In this document: positions 22,150 to 34,625 of the stretch, one piece after another
Layout: every line of letters begins with the position of its first letter
Numbering within the stretch: position 1 is the first letter of the stretch
From: Dicyema japonicum
Taxonomy: Eukaryota > Dicyemida > Rhombozoa > Dicyemidae
Length of the DNA stretch: 64,000 nt
Direction of reading: 5' to 3'
NCBI GenBank assembly: GCA_011109175.1
Contig: RDEW01000073.1
Span: 59,662 to 123,661, forward strand
Made by a program: the position numbers and the translations under genes
Notes under the pieces: generated by a model
The model's database searches: none
What the model was told of the DNA's origin: nothing
What the model saw: only the letters and a program-made list of their open reading frames with translations

Positions 22150-24905
22150 TCAGTCATATTCATAAAATAGAGGTAACCTCTTTTTAATCCATTCATCTTC
22201 TTCCTTGTCAAGTGTAGTAGCCAAAATAATCTCCAACTCTGATAAATCAGGGTATTCAAAATTCGGGAATTTAGACAAAATACTAAAATCCCTGGAGAAA
22301 GAACAAGAAGTCTGAGGGGCAGATTGCGGACTATGAGTGAACTGACACGTGGAGAGACGTTTAGGGAACGACCAAATCAGGAACAGATCTGTTTCCCAAT
22401 CGTTCACATTGCTGCTGAGTCAGAGTTATTGGTCGTATCTCCACTTGTCTCTGTAACGAACTCCCAAACACTTGTTTGCTATCACTCATGTTTTGCATCC
22501 TCCTACGAAGTTGAGCCTGTTCCCTCATTCTCTTTCTGTCCTGTAGGTCATTCGCCCGTCGTTTGAATACACTGCATAATTTGGCTCCACAATGCTCATT
22601 CGTGCATTCTAACAGGTGGGTCTCGTATATCCTGCCCAGACACTTACACAGTCTACACGTAGTCCTGCTCTGACAGACATTATTGAAATGGTGAGGTAAC
22701 AAATGCTCCTTATACTGAATACACAACACACGTGTGCATGTAGAATCATAACAAAATAGAGTGTGGGACACATTCCCTCTAAAGTCATCTATTTCGGGTC
22801 GAGTCTGTGAGGGGGCATGGGCTCCAACTTCAATGAATCCGTGAGGATGTGACACCGTCTTATAGCACTGTTGACACAAATCAAAGTCCTTGCATCTATT
22901 ACAGCAGACCGTATCTGGGATATCTGAATGTGACAGTTATGACAGTTGTAGGAAAAGAAATGTTTGTGCAGTTCTATCACAAAGGCTTGAGTGGAAAAGA
23001 GAGCTCTTCTTAGAGTCGAGAATTCGTAGTTCCTTTCTCTACAGAAGGTTAGGAAGGCATCCCGACTGTCCACTAGCTCACAGAATAGCTCAGGGTCAGG
23101 GTCACTTATGTTGGTTAAGTGGCAATTTAGACGACTAGAGTGAAGTTCAATCACAAAGAATCCATTCCTGTTCTTCTCCAAAGTCCCCAATAAGTCCTGA
23201 TGAGTGGCATCCTCCTCCAATCTAAGAGGCCAAAAGTCGCCATCCATATAAGGGATTTGTGCGGGGGAGGTGATCCCATTATCATGAGCACAGGCATAGA
23301 TATCCTAAATAAAGACATATTCCACCTGGTACGAACGAATAGCTTTCTGATTAATTGCATTATTAAGCATAATTTTGTACCATTCTATCAGTTTCTTAGC
23401 CGTAGGGGTCTTCTGTTCGAAGGGGTGACAGTAAAATATGTAGTCGTCTCTATCACCAGGGGGACACGCCCATATGTGTACCCAGGCGTAACTTATATAA
23501 CCTTAATCGATACCCCAGTTTGCGGACGTAATCCATGTATGATATCAACAGTTCGTGGAACACCCGGGTACGGAGGAACTTTGGGTGGAAGAAGTGGATG
23601 GAATCGAGGTAGGAGATGTAGACACGACTACAGTAATATGTCCAACAACTACCGTTTATTGGGTTCAGGACACTCAGAGTTGTACTCCTGTGTGTGGAAG
23701 GCAAAGAAACATAGTTCAGAGTTCTCCCTTACTTGGAAGGCATACACCGTTTTGGCTCGATAGGGAAGTTTAACCCCCAGCAACTCCTTCATCCGGGGTT
23801 TTATTTCGCACTCTTTCGACACACATGACAGAACACGCACGTGGATGGTCCCACAATCGATCCCACTGCTCTCAGAACGTAGAAAGGCGTTCACTCTATC
23901 CTCAATGTAAGCCCCTAACTGTGTCTGAGGGATGTCTAGGAATTAAACTGGGGGTTACTTTTTACTGAAAACTTTGTCGGAGTTCCACAACGTGTACTCA
24001 GTGGGGTACAGCTCCTCGTGGTATAGACACACACCTGGTGAAACGAACGACCACACTCTCCACAGTCCACCATCAATTCGGGGTCACGGACGTTGTTCTT
24101 AGAAAGAACAAAGTTCTCCTTGGGGATTGGACTGTCAGCAGCCACAACCCCCTCAGCCGCATTATAGCACCTTAACACAGCACACCTGCTCTCCACAAAC
24201 ATAGTAGTCGGCCTCCCCTCCAATTTGACAACTCAGGGGAGTACAACAGTAAAGGACTTTAAGGTTGTATTGATACTTCTTGGAACAACAGTAACCGAGG
24301 GACTTCATAACAACCTCAGCCTCCTGATAGAACTTTGCGGACAACTTTAATAAGTAAGGGACCGACCCTTTGAGCACATCTGGTCACGTTGTTCTTTGGA
24401 CCATTGTAGAGACGGGCGTTGGAGAATATTAGGTCCACAGTCTCGATCAACTCCCAACCGCTGGAATAGGACCGAGCACGTGCTGTGGATATGTCCATTG
24501 GGTTTTTGATAACTGAGTAATAGTCTTCCGCGAAATCCTTGATAGGATCAACGGGATAACGGAACGGAATTGAGTCTGAGCCGGAATTCCAGAGCATGTC
24601 GAAGACGGGGTCAAATGCCTCTTTGATCTCCGCCGGTGTGATTTCTAAGTGAGAAAAACCGTACTTTTGCATCCCCGCGAACTAGAGCCAGTAGGGCGTT
24701 CCTGTACTCTACCTTGAATAATTAATAGAAGGTACTCTGGATGAAACTGTAGTGAATATTTGTTTTTCTTTAGACGACACCCAGTCACCGCGAACCCTCT
24801 CCACACTACTTGATTACTGCCTCTATACAGCCACTTGACGCACTCCTCCCGTTCGAGAGCACTTATTATTGGTTCCTTCTGACAATCCTCATTTGAAGAG
24901 TCCAT
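22150..24905 (-). CDS. CBP/p300-type histone acetyltransferase
   Basis: Acetyl-CoA-dependent lysine acetyltransferase and transcription coactivator of the nucleus, about 860 residues. In order: bromodomain (IPFRYPVDP, NPMDIST, SNARLYN; ~85-190), RING/PHD (~200-290; DPELMVDCGECGRSFHQ), KAT11 domain (~310-595), ZZ finger (~597-632; CKDFDLCQQCY) and TAZ2 (~655-750; ETHLLECTNEHCG). In KAT11, YISYLDSIHFF, KLGYAWVHIWACPP and LIEWYKIMLN keep the Trp and Tyr known as catalytic in human p300 (W1436, Y1467). Clean introns: 24682-24707, 24345-24366, 23936-23958, 23628-23652, 23492-23513 and 23305-23325 (21-26 nt); a last one near 22340-22370 joins an acidic C-terminus. TAZ1 and KIX are not recognisable upstream; the start is Met 24905. 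RING, PHD and ZZ each contain an unresolved frame change (see findings). Confidence 0.93.
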
Positions 24906-24949
24906 TAAATTCTTTTTATTATTTAATAAAACACCGACACAACAAAACA

Positions 24950-27900
24950 CTAAAATTATGAATTTATTATGTAAATTTTATTATTTTTGAATTTATAACT
25001 TTTATTCAAAATTAAATTTGATAATTTTACCTACCATTTAAAAATAAATATATATAAAAATCAAATTACACTAGGAACGTCAGATTATATTTAGAAGTCT
25101 GTCCAGGATAATATAAGAAACCTTCCCCTTATTAGAGATTAATCCTGTATTCCAAGGCCAACTGCAGAAGGAAACCTATAGACACCAGGATTACTCAATT
25201 TAGACGTTACTCTTATCTTTTTGTGGTTTATGAGTTAATAATTTAAATTTTTTAAGACGATTTTTATTGACCTTAAAAATTCAAAAAATTGACCTTTATT
25301 GACTGTAAACCCATTTTATCTGCTAAATGAAGATGAGAAGAGGTTAATAAATATGCTAATAAAACAACTTGAGTACAAATGCGTGTATTAAGTCTTCCGC
25401 CTGTATAATTGACGCGGTATTAATTCTCACGATGGCTATCGAGATCAAACGGAGGTCAACTGGGTTTCGTTGACGTCATTGCCTTTGAGTGCCTCCTGAC
25501 ATCCCAGATTCTTGAGAAAAATAAAGACTTTCTGCCTATTTCTCTAGTTTCCTTGAAAGCAATTCTACAGAACATGAGCCGTCTGTGACATTTCTACGAC
25601 GGAAAGGGTCTTTATCACTCTCCTGCTGATGTTATTAAAAGATAGGGAGTCGACACAGATGCCGTCTCATACTAATGGCTTCTCCTCGAACGGAAAGTTA
25701 TGATTCCGTTTGGTTTTTGGTCTCCCCGGTCCAGGTCAGCGGGCTCCAACGTGGAAGGGTATCTAGCAGACTCCAGTGCACGCTTTACGATATTATGTAA
25801 TGAATTATATCTCCCCCCCCCCCGCTTCTTGGGTAAGAAAGAGCATTTTATCCGTAGGCACCTCGCTTCCACCGAATTAGTAATGAAATGCTTTATATAT
25901 TTTCAATCTCAGTCAAATAGAAATCTCGATGCGAACTGTAGCATTGTCGAGATGGGTACCAATACTTCCGATCCCTCGAATCTGTCAACCACTAAACAGG
26001 GCGCCGGTATTGATTCGAGCTTTAAGTGGTATCTTTAATATACCTTCACATATGATTTTGTAAGTCTTTCTGCTCTGACGACCAAACTTCAAAGTACCTC
26101 GAATTGCTTATCTCCGATTATTCCGTAGGAAGGTGAAGAAACATCTTACTCAACAGCTAACTGGAGTTCAGAGAAGAGACTAGATCTGTCCCAAAGAGGT
26201 TTGGTAAAATTGGTTGGTCCCATCCTTGATAACCGAATGTGACATTCGAGAAACATTAGAACAGAAAATGAGCTAATTCTCGCAAAAACAATGCCCACGT
26301 GGTTCAGGAACAAGTCTTCTTCCATATATTTATTATTTCATATGAATCATCCCCGAATATAAATTTTTATTGGCTCCACTACCTAGATCGAGTTTCACAA
26401 GAATCATCTCATCACTTCACGTACTCCTTATGAATTGCTCAGACGTGGTGCTCCATTGCTGTCGTTTCCTGACCTGTTCTCTTAATGGTAGCCTTTATGA
26501 GGGGAATTCGTGACTTTTCTGGATGTCTGTCCCCGAACATGAGTCGAAGCTTTCCTAACTCGGGAAGTTTTCCCAATTTTGTGATCCTACGGTCACAATA
26601 CAAGTTTACACAGTATAATTGAACGTTCGGATTCGTCTCTAATCCCTTTCTGCCTCCCAAAGGACCACAAGAAGGTCTATCTCTTATCTTGTCCCGGTCC
26701 ATCTTTGATTTCTGCGCCACATCAGATACATGTGACTTGACTCTAAAAACGTCCCTTTTGTTGTCTAAAGCGTCCCATTGATTTCTTTAACTTGAAGTGA
26801 CTGGGGGTAAATAAATAATTGTATTTTCGCCATTATTTCTCAAATTAAAAGGAAAAGGAAGACTTCAACAGGTGAGATCCATTTAAGGAAGGAAGTCAAG
26901 TATGAGGAAGGAAGTAGTGAAGCAACCAAATTTGTAGTAAAAAATTTTAAAAAAGTAACTTTATTTAAAAAATTTATTAAAAATTAAAAATAGAATTATA
27001 ACGTCTATTGATGACCGTTTTCATTTTTTTAAGCATTATTTGTTCCGTTATCTGTTTTTGCTTCAGTGAGTCCGCTTCCAATGCTGCTTCTTTGCATGAC
27101 AAGAAAATAAATTTTCGGACGACTCTATCAACAGCTTTTATAGACTTTGTTGAGACGGTCACATCTTTTTAATTTTCTTAACATTTTGGTAGACTAAATC
27201 TGGTAAGGTCAAACTCTTAGTTTTTTCGTTCAACGAATTCGCCGGTTTGCAGTCCATTACGGTAATTTGCGTGAAACACCCTTTAATAGACGCAATCTTG
27301 ATTCGTTAACCGTTTATTTCCGTAAATAACGTTAATTGATTTTTTGCTCAGTACTTTAGCGGTCCTGGGCTTGATTCCCCCACTGGTTACTTGATTAAAG
27401 GCTTCCTTCTCTTATGGTCCTTATCTTCTCTTGTTTAGTATAGTATCATCATGTGATCAATTTGTGTCAGGTGACGCCTCGTGCTATGAAACACTAAAAT
27501 GGACCATTTGCTCTCCCCCACTCCATTAAAGGGCTCCCACAACTTCAAGGACTTGATGCTTTATTCCCTTTTCACTGGTTATCGATAGAATTGCATGATG
27601 TAGTAAGGTCTCTCTGACTTCTCCACCGTGGGAACTAGGCTTATAATGTCATCGACTTTGTCAACTCGTCCATGGTCACGAGAAAAAATGATAAGGCCTT
27701 CATATTGAAGATTTACATCTCCACCTCAACCTTCCGATCAATTAACCCTAGCTTTACTAACATGGAGGGAGTTGATAACACGAGTCACTTCATGTCGCTT
27801 TCAAGGATCTTTCACAATGACATCAGGTTTTCCAAAGACACAGTTATGTATTATTTTCCTCCAGGTTTGATTATTTGAGGGATCTTTTCTGAGGTCAATG

Positions 27901-29400
27901 AAGGTTCTGCGGATGTGTTGCGGTTTTTTGATTCAAAAAGTGGGAAAGTCCAGTGTTTTGGATTGAGAGACTGGTGGAGATAGTGTAGGATTCAAATTTC
28001 TTTTTGATCTCCCAATGGGAGGATCTTTGTCTCCCAGTGCAAGTGGTCAACAGGTGTGGGATCTCTTGTTCCAATTTTTGCAAGATACTGAGTGATGGAA
28101 CAATAATTTAGTCTCTGATGGCTCGTTGTACCTGTCTTCTTATGGTTCAAGCTCCTGGAAAATCGAGCGGGTAATCCGAGGACCGCATTTCGAAGCAACG
28201 GGAAGATCAAAGCATGAAATACGTAAGACTGAAATTCCTGTCCACTTAATCTGCTAGGTCCTTCAGCCTACCTAAGGGTTCATTCTATTCTCTCTTATCA
28301 ACTCAATGATGAAGATCTTGATCAACTCAATATACCAATCTAGAGACATAATTCGGAAATATGTCCAGGTTGTTTCAAGGGAGATTATATTTAATGGGAA
28401 GATCAGACGTGCCACACTAAACAACAGTTAAGTCTTAGATGCAAATCCTGTGCTTAAGGTGAGCATCAAGGTTTCATCTGTCTAAAATTAGGCCGATAGA
28501 GCGTAAGGGACCCTACTTTTCGAATACACTTGAATTGGAATGACAAAGGATGAGCTCATTGATAATCTTGGGACTATTGCCATTTCTCCCACTTGGAGGT
28601 TAAACAGCTTTCCAAATCTGGCGAAGACTATGAGGGCGATTGGGAAATTGGTATGGGATTTTATTCCTCTTTTCTCGGTTTTCCGCTATCTTAATATGTG
28701 TGGTCATTCAAAGTCCAACGACAGTGGCTTTCAAACTCTTCTAACTTCAATGTAATGAAAGACCCTCGTGGGAACACTTTGGTAAGAGGAATGCAAATTA
28801 TTCTATGCATGAAGGAAGAATCAAAGCATTTTTGAACACTTAAAAGCTGAGGGAACTGATCGAAAAGTATAGTCAGTTTATAAGCTCCCCCATTTACTTG
28901 TAAGGGAAGAGATCGTTGTCTCATATATTTCACCCAAGGACAAGTCATCAGAACAGATGATTGGATCGTGGAATTATGCAAACCCATGAATCTCCTTGGT
29001 TCCTAAGGTTCTCAAATTTATAATAATCAAGTCCCTCTGAGGTTTCAGAGTTGGAAGGTGATATTTCGTCTTCTGCTCTGGTTTATGTACTATCCACCGT
29101 ATTTATCAATACTGAACAAACCAGGGAGTAAAACTAAATCATTTTTGGGTTTCAGCAATTTATATTCTCTTCAGCTCTATACACGAAGAATCTTCATCAC
29201 GGATTCCTTTGGACCCGATGAGTTTATGCCTACATTGAGTTTATAAAATTCCTGGTAATTGTTGTCATTCGAAGATTTTCCTTTGAGTGTCTCCCGAGAA
29301 GCAAATTACTTAAGCTTATCAAATGGAAGCTCAGAAAGAAGATCCTCGATTTGTTAAATCAGCGAAGGAAGACGACCAGCAGAAGATTTGGGAGGCTTTT
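24950..29400. other. no host gene recognised; probably repeat-derived
   Basis: Scattered open frames on both strands (25672-26038, 26439-26720, 27672-28210, 28540-28987) show no secure domain. There is a C10 run at 25815. A tRNA B-box-like word (gggcttgattccc) sits near 27367-27379, perhaps a decayed SINE. The density of short broken frames resembles the LINE regions, but I could not place RT blocks. Confidence 0.35.
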
Positions 29401-29414
29401 TGGAATAGCCGAGG

Positions 29415-30720
29415 ATGAACATAATAGGAAATGATTGTCCGAAATCATTCGATTCCCAAGTTCTCTGGACCCAAATCAGCTCACAACGAAAAGTCGAATT
29501 TCAGGCTGTGGACCCACCTCAACCAATGGAGACTAAATCTGCACTCCCGACGACAGTATGCTGGACTACTGTAGGAAGGAAGTGGAAGTCTGCGGTTTTG
29601 GGATAACCGCAAAACGTGTTGGATTCGGGTCAAGAAACCGCAAGTGGCCCTAAGAAGCCATTTGTAATCCCGAATCTTTCCAGAAGGCACGAGCCAAAGA
29701 GGAACTTCAAGGATCAGGTAAAGATGGGACCTACTACAATAGTGAGGCTGGAGGTCCCGAAACTGGAGTCGGTAGTGAAGCGTAGAGAATCCCAGTTGTT
29801 ACTGGGGTTCACAAAGGAGGAAGACGCCTCAGCTTTTGAAGCTGAGGTGAATAAAAAGGTACCTTTTGGGACCGGGACCTATTCATGTCACGGGTCACCC
29901 CTAATGCGAGTGACTCGGTTGTACTAGTCTTCTGAGTCCCTCTGAACTTCGTTAATGAAGATGTACTGAGAAGATCAAACAGGACTTACTCTCGGCACAC
30001 AAGATTGAGCGTTTCACAAGTGGGAAAAGGAAACTACAGACCATGAAGGTCTTGTTACGTTCTGATTCTGAGGCAGAAAGGATCTGTCTTGAAAAAGTAC
30101 GTATTGGTTACTTTAGGTTCGGTCTGGTAAAAGAGCGACCCATACCAATCCAGTACTACAGATGCCAAGGATTCGGCCACATCAGCTTCCGCTGCACTTA
30201 TAAAGAGAAGTGCCTAAATTGCGAGGCCCACATTCGCGGAAGGCCCGTCAGTCAAAAGACAGGTCTCTCAAGTGCGTGAACTGTGGTGAGTAAAAACACA
30301 GGGCGAGCCATACAAGATCCCCCTGTATCAGAAAGCATCGGATAAGGTACTGCACCCTCCTCTGGGATGATTAGTGATGAAGCACTATCCATCGCATGGT
30401 AAAAGGTTATCGCAGCACTACCAAATCTTTTTTCCCTAATGCTTTTAGGGATATCACATTGTGCTACAGGAGAGAGAAGGTACAAAGATGATGCCGACGT
30501 CAGGTCCCTCCAGAGGAAAAGGAAGACTCTTGAGATCTTTTCGATACCCTGGAGGTCGACATCATGGTCCTCAACGAGACTAAGTGTAAGGATTCGGCTG
30601 CTTCAGACTTTAAAGGCTATACTAGTTGCCATCTCTTGGAACGATTACTAGTATCTACTGGAGGACGAATCTCGCAGCATTTGTCCAAGGTACTTCACCC
30701 TAACCCCATTGCGAACTTTT
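29415..30720 (+). mobile_element. LINE ORF1 (zinc knuckle) plus start of endonuclease
   Basis: 30043-30279 encodes PIQYYRCQGFGHISFRC followed by CLNCEAH, a CCHC-type zinc knuckle typical of ORF1p in jockey/CR1/I-type LINEs. The preceding frame (29616-29927) is a plausible ORF1 N-part with no domain name. From about 30540 another frame reads LEVDIMVLNETKCKDSA then FKGYTS, matching the N-terminus of an APE-type endonuclease (LNETK...F.GY). Several frame breaks show it is inactive. The RT is not present in this orientation downstream. Confidence 0.7.
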
Positions 30721-30929
30721 AATACGCTTAGGCTTCCCTGTTATTTGGTTATCATTGGGGCAATGTATATCCAAACAGTCGTGCTTTTGTAAGGATCACA
30801 TTAAGGCGTTATATTCGGAGATCTTAATTATAAGCATAATGATTTTGGCTGCGTTAATAACAATACAGGAGATCGGCTCTTCTCAGCCAAATTTCACGAG
30901 ACTCAGTTTAAAAAATTAACAATTGACAT

Positions 30930-31420
30930 CTGTTCGAGAGCAATCTTGGTATCCAAAAAATAAAGTTTCCTTTCAACATTACATTTCGAAAGACAAATAA
31001 AATTCCAGATACCACACATTGTCGAAAGCTTTGGATATACCAAGGCAAGCTACAGTCAAACTTGCTTTACTTTTCAAAGCCTTCACAATTGACGCGTTAA
31101 TACTGTACAAACAATTTCCACAAGACCGACTTTTGCGAAAACCTCACTGGTGATCATTTAATGAATCATTACGTTCTAAGTGTTCAGAGATTCTGTTAAG
31201 CACAATTCTTTCCATAATTCTTGAGATTGTTGGTATAAGGTTTATGGACCTGCAACTGAATGTTAAGTATCTAGGTTACCCAGATTTATGTATCATCCTG
31301 GCCTCCGTCAATTTCCAATGGAAAGGTATATGACCCAACCTGATACTGCAAGACATCTCAGATATTCATAGAGTGCCCGGAGTGATTCCTTGAACAAACG
31401 CATAGCGATTTTGTCCTTTC
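30930..31420 (-). mobile_element. LINE reverse-transcriptase fragment
   Basis: The minus strand carries INLIPTISRIMERIVLNRIS near 31190-31260 (YRPISL...IxExxL region), GFRKSRSCGNCLYSIN near 31090-31150 (GFR block) and GISKAFDNVW near 31020-31050 (AFD block). An upstream piece, IPFHWKLTEARMIHKSG, lies near 31290-31345. One stop falls inside the Q-GF motif. It lies head-on to the ORF1/endonuclease fragment at 29.4-30.7 kb. Confidence 0.8.
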
Positions 31421-31429
31421 TATGAGCAT

Positions 31430-32270
31430 TGTCTTTATGAATTTTCAACTTCGGCAGTTATAGGGCTGTAACGTAGTGGTAAAGAACTATGACTTATTTC
31501 AGCTTTTCTTTTAGAGAACTGAGGGCCAAACGAGACAGGGCTCTTCAGGGTTAACCTGCTGTATTTTTGAATGTTCGTCCCCAAACAGGTTAGGATACAG
31601 GAGACCCATCATGTTTTTGCAACAATGGATTCTTTTTTGGATATACTTCCGCTCACTCTGTTACAAAATGCGTGAAGATGAGGTCTTGCTAATCTTGTAT
31701 TGTTTTTTTAAACAGTTTTTTACCCGAGTCAACCAGGTGCCAATAGACAGTTAGATTGCTATAATTAGTCCCTCTTTTCCAAATCCAGGACGCAAGTGGC
31801 AGTTTATGGAAAGGTTGTGGTGGCAGCATACATATATCGCACTAAATGTTTACTTAGCTCATTGGTGGGTGAAAGGCCCTTGTCTACCTTCTCGTAATTT
31901 TGGACGAGGTGAAGCACTCAAGAGGCATCGGGAACATGAAGTTTGAACGAGGGAAGCATCTGATGAGACAGAGTATTCCCACGTGTTGGGTCACAATTAT
32001 ATTATTTTGCATGATATCTACCTCAAGCGAGCTTAATTCAAAAAATTGTCAAATTTGAAAATTTATAATTAAAACGGAAGCACATCTCCCATATAATACC
32101 GCGTGCTCGTTGATGGTTCCTGAGGATCATCAATATGCGCCTGAACTTGAGCCCCAAAAGATGACCCGAGTCGAATGGCTTGAGTAGGTGGATGCTTCGA
32201 GGATTAAGATTCAAACGACGAAAATTGCCAAATTAGGAAATTAGTAAGATTTATAGTAGTCTGTTCCGTT
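31430..32270. other. no gene recognised
   Basis: No domain or exon series seen. AT-rich words near 32040-32060 (ttgtcaaatttga) resemble part of the dispersed repeat at 7740-7780. Confidence 0.35.
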
Positions 32271-32279
32271 TATTCAGAA

Positions 32280-32693
32280 ATGTACGGAATTTTGAACATT
32301 TTCTTCAGTATAGTGATAGCAGTCGGTACAATCCTTAGTTACTCCCTAGTTGTAATGATTGTGGGAAATATCCCCAACATGATTCCACACAAAAATTACA
32401 ACAAAACAATGACTAATCCCTGCGAGAAGGCTGTATTGGAGACTGATCAGAAGACTCTCGAACTAGTCCTTGATGGAATCACCGACCATAAATGGGCTAA
32501 GTACTCATCAAAGTCCTCAACTAACTCATTCTTTGTATCCGCAACTGGGGATGACATTGGAAAGGATGGAGAGGGAATCTACATTTTGGTCAAAGACAAC
32601 ACATTTTCAAATCCACGTGTTGCACTCAACAACAATCACACGTTTGTTAACCACGAGTTTTCAGCCATCAAGAAACTCAGTTGCTCTAAATAA
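32280..32693 (+). CDS. small signal-anchored protein, unknown
   Basis: Single uninterrupted frame of 137 residues from Met 32280. Residues about 5-32 are strongly hydrophobic (FFSIVIAVGTILSYSLVVMI), a likely signal peptide or single membrane anchor. The rest is polar with several N-x-S/T sequons (NKT, NHT) and two Cys, which suggests a lumenal or extracellular domain. Codon use and the lack of stops look genuine, and it stands directly upstream of MARCH5 on the same strand. I do not recognise the family. It is the only host-like gene here with no visible intron, so a further 3' or 5' exon cannot be excluded. Confidence 0.5.
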   Translation: MYGILNIFFSIVIAVGTILSYSLVVMIVGNIPNMIPHKNYNKTMTNPCEKAVLETDQKTLELVLDGITDHKWAKYSSKSSTNSFFVSATGDDIGKDGEGIYILVKDNTFSNPRVALNNNHTFVNHEFSAIKKLSCSK

Positions 32694-33242
32694 CTTCATT
32701 AATGTCCCTAAGCGGGACTATTATTTATTATAATCTATTTCTTCTTGACTTTATTTTGATGATTATCACGTGCACTGAATCAGAGATCCGATTTCGTTTA
32801 GGGGACTTCGAAGACATTATAAACTGAATTTGCAAGAGAAGATACTGCCTTAGGTGATCCCAGCCTCCCTCAGCAACCACCTCACCTTCCCTCAGTGTCA
32901 CTATACGCCTTCTGAGACAACTACTTCACCTCTGACGTTCCTTGATTCTTAGGACGACCAAGAATCACTCTCCAATCGTTCTGAACGAAGACCTCTAAAT
33001 AATCGGGAACCGCCTCAGATGAGAGATGACCTTGCTGATCTGCGTGAACGGACGGTAACAAATGTGCGAAACGAAATTTCATTTAGTCCCCTGTGTGCAC
33101 ATGTTTTGTAATGCTCATAATGAAGAAGCACAAATAAGGTCCCCAAGTATTCAATATAACTGAAATGTAAGACAGCCAAGGAGATTGTGATTAAATTTAT
33201 TAAATTCTATAATCTAACAATTATAATATAATTAATTCAAAA

Positions 33243-34044
33243 ATGTCTGAAGAACGGTTGTGTTTTGTTATTATACAGACTTTGTTGGATTTGTCTGTCA
33301 AATGACAATAACCCTTTTGTGAGTCCATGTGCATGTAGAGGGTCCACCAAATGGGTACACAACTCATGTCTTGGGCAGTGGATAGACGTTAAACAACATA
33401 ACACTATGAACCCAGTCTACTGCAGTCTCTGCAACAAGCCATACGCTATCAGATACCCCAAACCAAACGTCACTCTCAGATTCTGCATCTTCTCCTCAGA
33501 AATCATCCAACTTATCTCCAAGGTAGCTGGTGCCAGCGTTATTGCCTTCTCTGTTTACTGGTGTTCTGTCTCCTTCGGTGCTATTACCATTATTCAGGTT
33601 TGTTTTCATGGAAACGACAGACAATTGGCGCCAGACAGGCCTGTGATTTGTTTGATATGTGCACTCTGTCTGACCTTACTGTGGGGCTTCCATGCATCCC
33701 CCTTGTACTGTTTTCATGTCGAAGAATCAATTTCCACAATTCTTTGTTGGAGTCTCTGTTTGGGATCTCTGTGATTGAAAGTACGGAAGATGATGACGAG
33801 GAGCTAATTCTTGGGTCTCTGCTTAGGACTCTGGCCTCGGTGATCTTGTTGCCTACAATAGCAGTCCACACAGGACGTGTTGTCTTTGGGAGAGTGAGTA
33901 ATGCTGTAATGAGGTCACTTCTGGTATACTAAAGTGATGACTTTAGGGGGATTTCTGTATATCCTTGGAAAGTCGGTTTTCAAGTCATTCTTTAGTTATT
34001 TGCTGGAGATGAGACGCAAGACCCGAATTATTGATAATTATTAA
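33243..34044 (+). CDS. MARCH5-type mitochondrial E3 ubiquitin ligase
   Basis: RING-CH E3 of the mitochondrial outer membrane, which in animals controls fission and outer-membrane protein turnover. The N-terminus has the RING-CH: CWICLSNDN, SPCACRGSTKWVH (C and H ligands), CLGQWIDVKQ, CSLCNKPY. Hydrophobic segments follow (IIAFSVYWCSVSFGAITII-like, VGLPCIPLVLF, ASVILLPTIAV, GGFLYILG), then a C-terminus like KSVFKSFFSYLLEMRRK. Introns: 33260-33278 (19 nt), 33598-33620 (23), 33924-33946 (23). The first two splice in frame, and the spacing between them matches human MARCH5 as I recall it. The third leaves the frame 1 nt short in a run of five G. With one more G the protein is 245 residues. MARCH5 is the best match among MARCH proteins. 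Confidence 0.88.
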
Positions 34045-34519
34045 ATTATTCTATTTTTTTAGTTTTAGCTTATTATTTTTAATGAAATAAGTAGATTCGA
34101 TAATTACTAGTTCCCCCCTCCAAGGGAGACTTTACTAGTCCTTCAGATTTGGGAAAGATGGGAATCGAAGACATTGGTGCATCTTGTGCTTATTTACTCC
34201 AAAACCTAGAGTTTCTGATGTCTACTGAGAACGGGGGGGATATGTTATATTAACCTCGAAAAGATGAAACCACTAAGTGCAGTAGAGCTATGATTAAGTT
34301 AACTAACGGTAATTAAAGACGTTAGTTGTGACTTAACTCATTCTTATGTCTTCAATAAAGTCAAGACTAACAAGATAACTGAAGTTGCATATACCTACGA
34401 TGTGGACTTAATATCCAAAGATAAGTTAGCACTCGAAGAATTACTCAGTATAGCACTTTAGAACTGAGGGAGAAGACAACTGATATCGCTTATTGGTATC
34501 AAATGTCAGTTTAGATGTT

Positions 34520-34625
34520 ACTGAGGATATTGGACATATCCTGAGACTCGATCCAGCAGCCCCTGTAAGCTGGGGGATATATCCTGAGAATTGATCCAGC
34601 AGCTTCTGTAACCACCAAGCAAACT
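34520..34625 (+). repeat. short tandem duplication
   Basis: Two copies of about 37 bp (acatatcctgagactcgatc / atatatcctgagaattgatc, then cagcag...ctgtaa) start about 47 bp apart. A local duplication with several mismatches, between genes. Confidence 0.6.

Noticed and set aside
22789-23763. Long plus-strand frames opposite p300 (for example 23200-23763)
   Set aside because: Shadows of the conserved minus-strand acetyltransferase; no domain of their own.
24645-24905. KIX domain in the p300 N-terminus
   Set aside because: The ~65 residues before the bromodomain exon do not show the KIX helix pattern; called absent or unrecognisable.
25815-25824. C10 homopolymer as a regulatory or structural element
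   Set aside because: Single run with no partner; more likely slippage or assembly artefact.
33598-33775. Frameshift mutation in MARCH5 after ITIIQ
   Set aside because: A 23-nt GT-AG intron at 33598-33620 gives the other frame and the exact residue spacing of the family.
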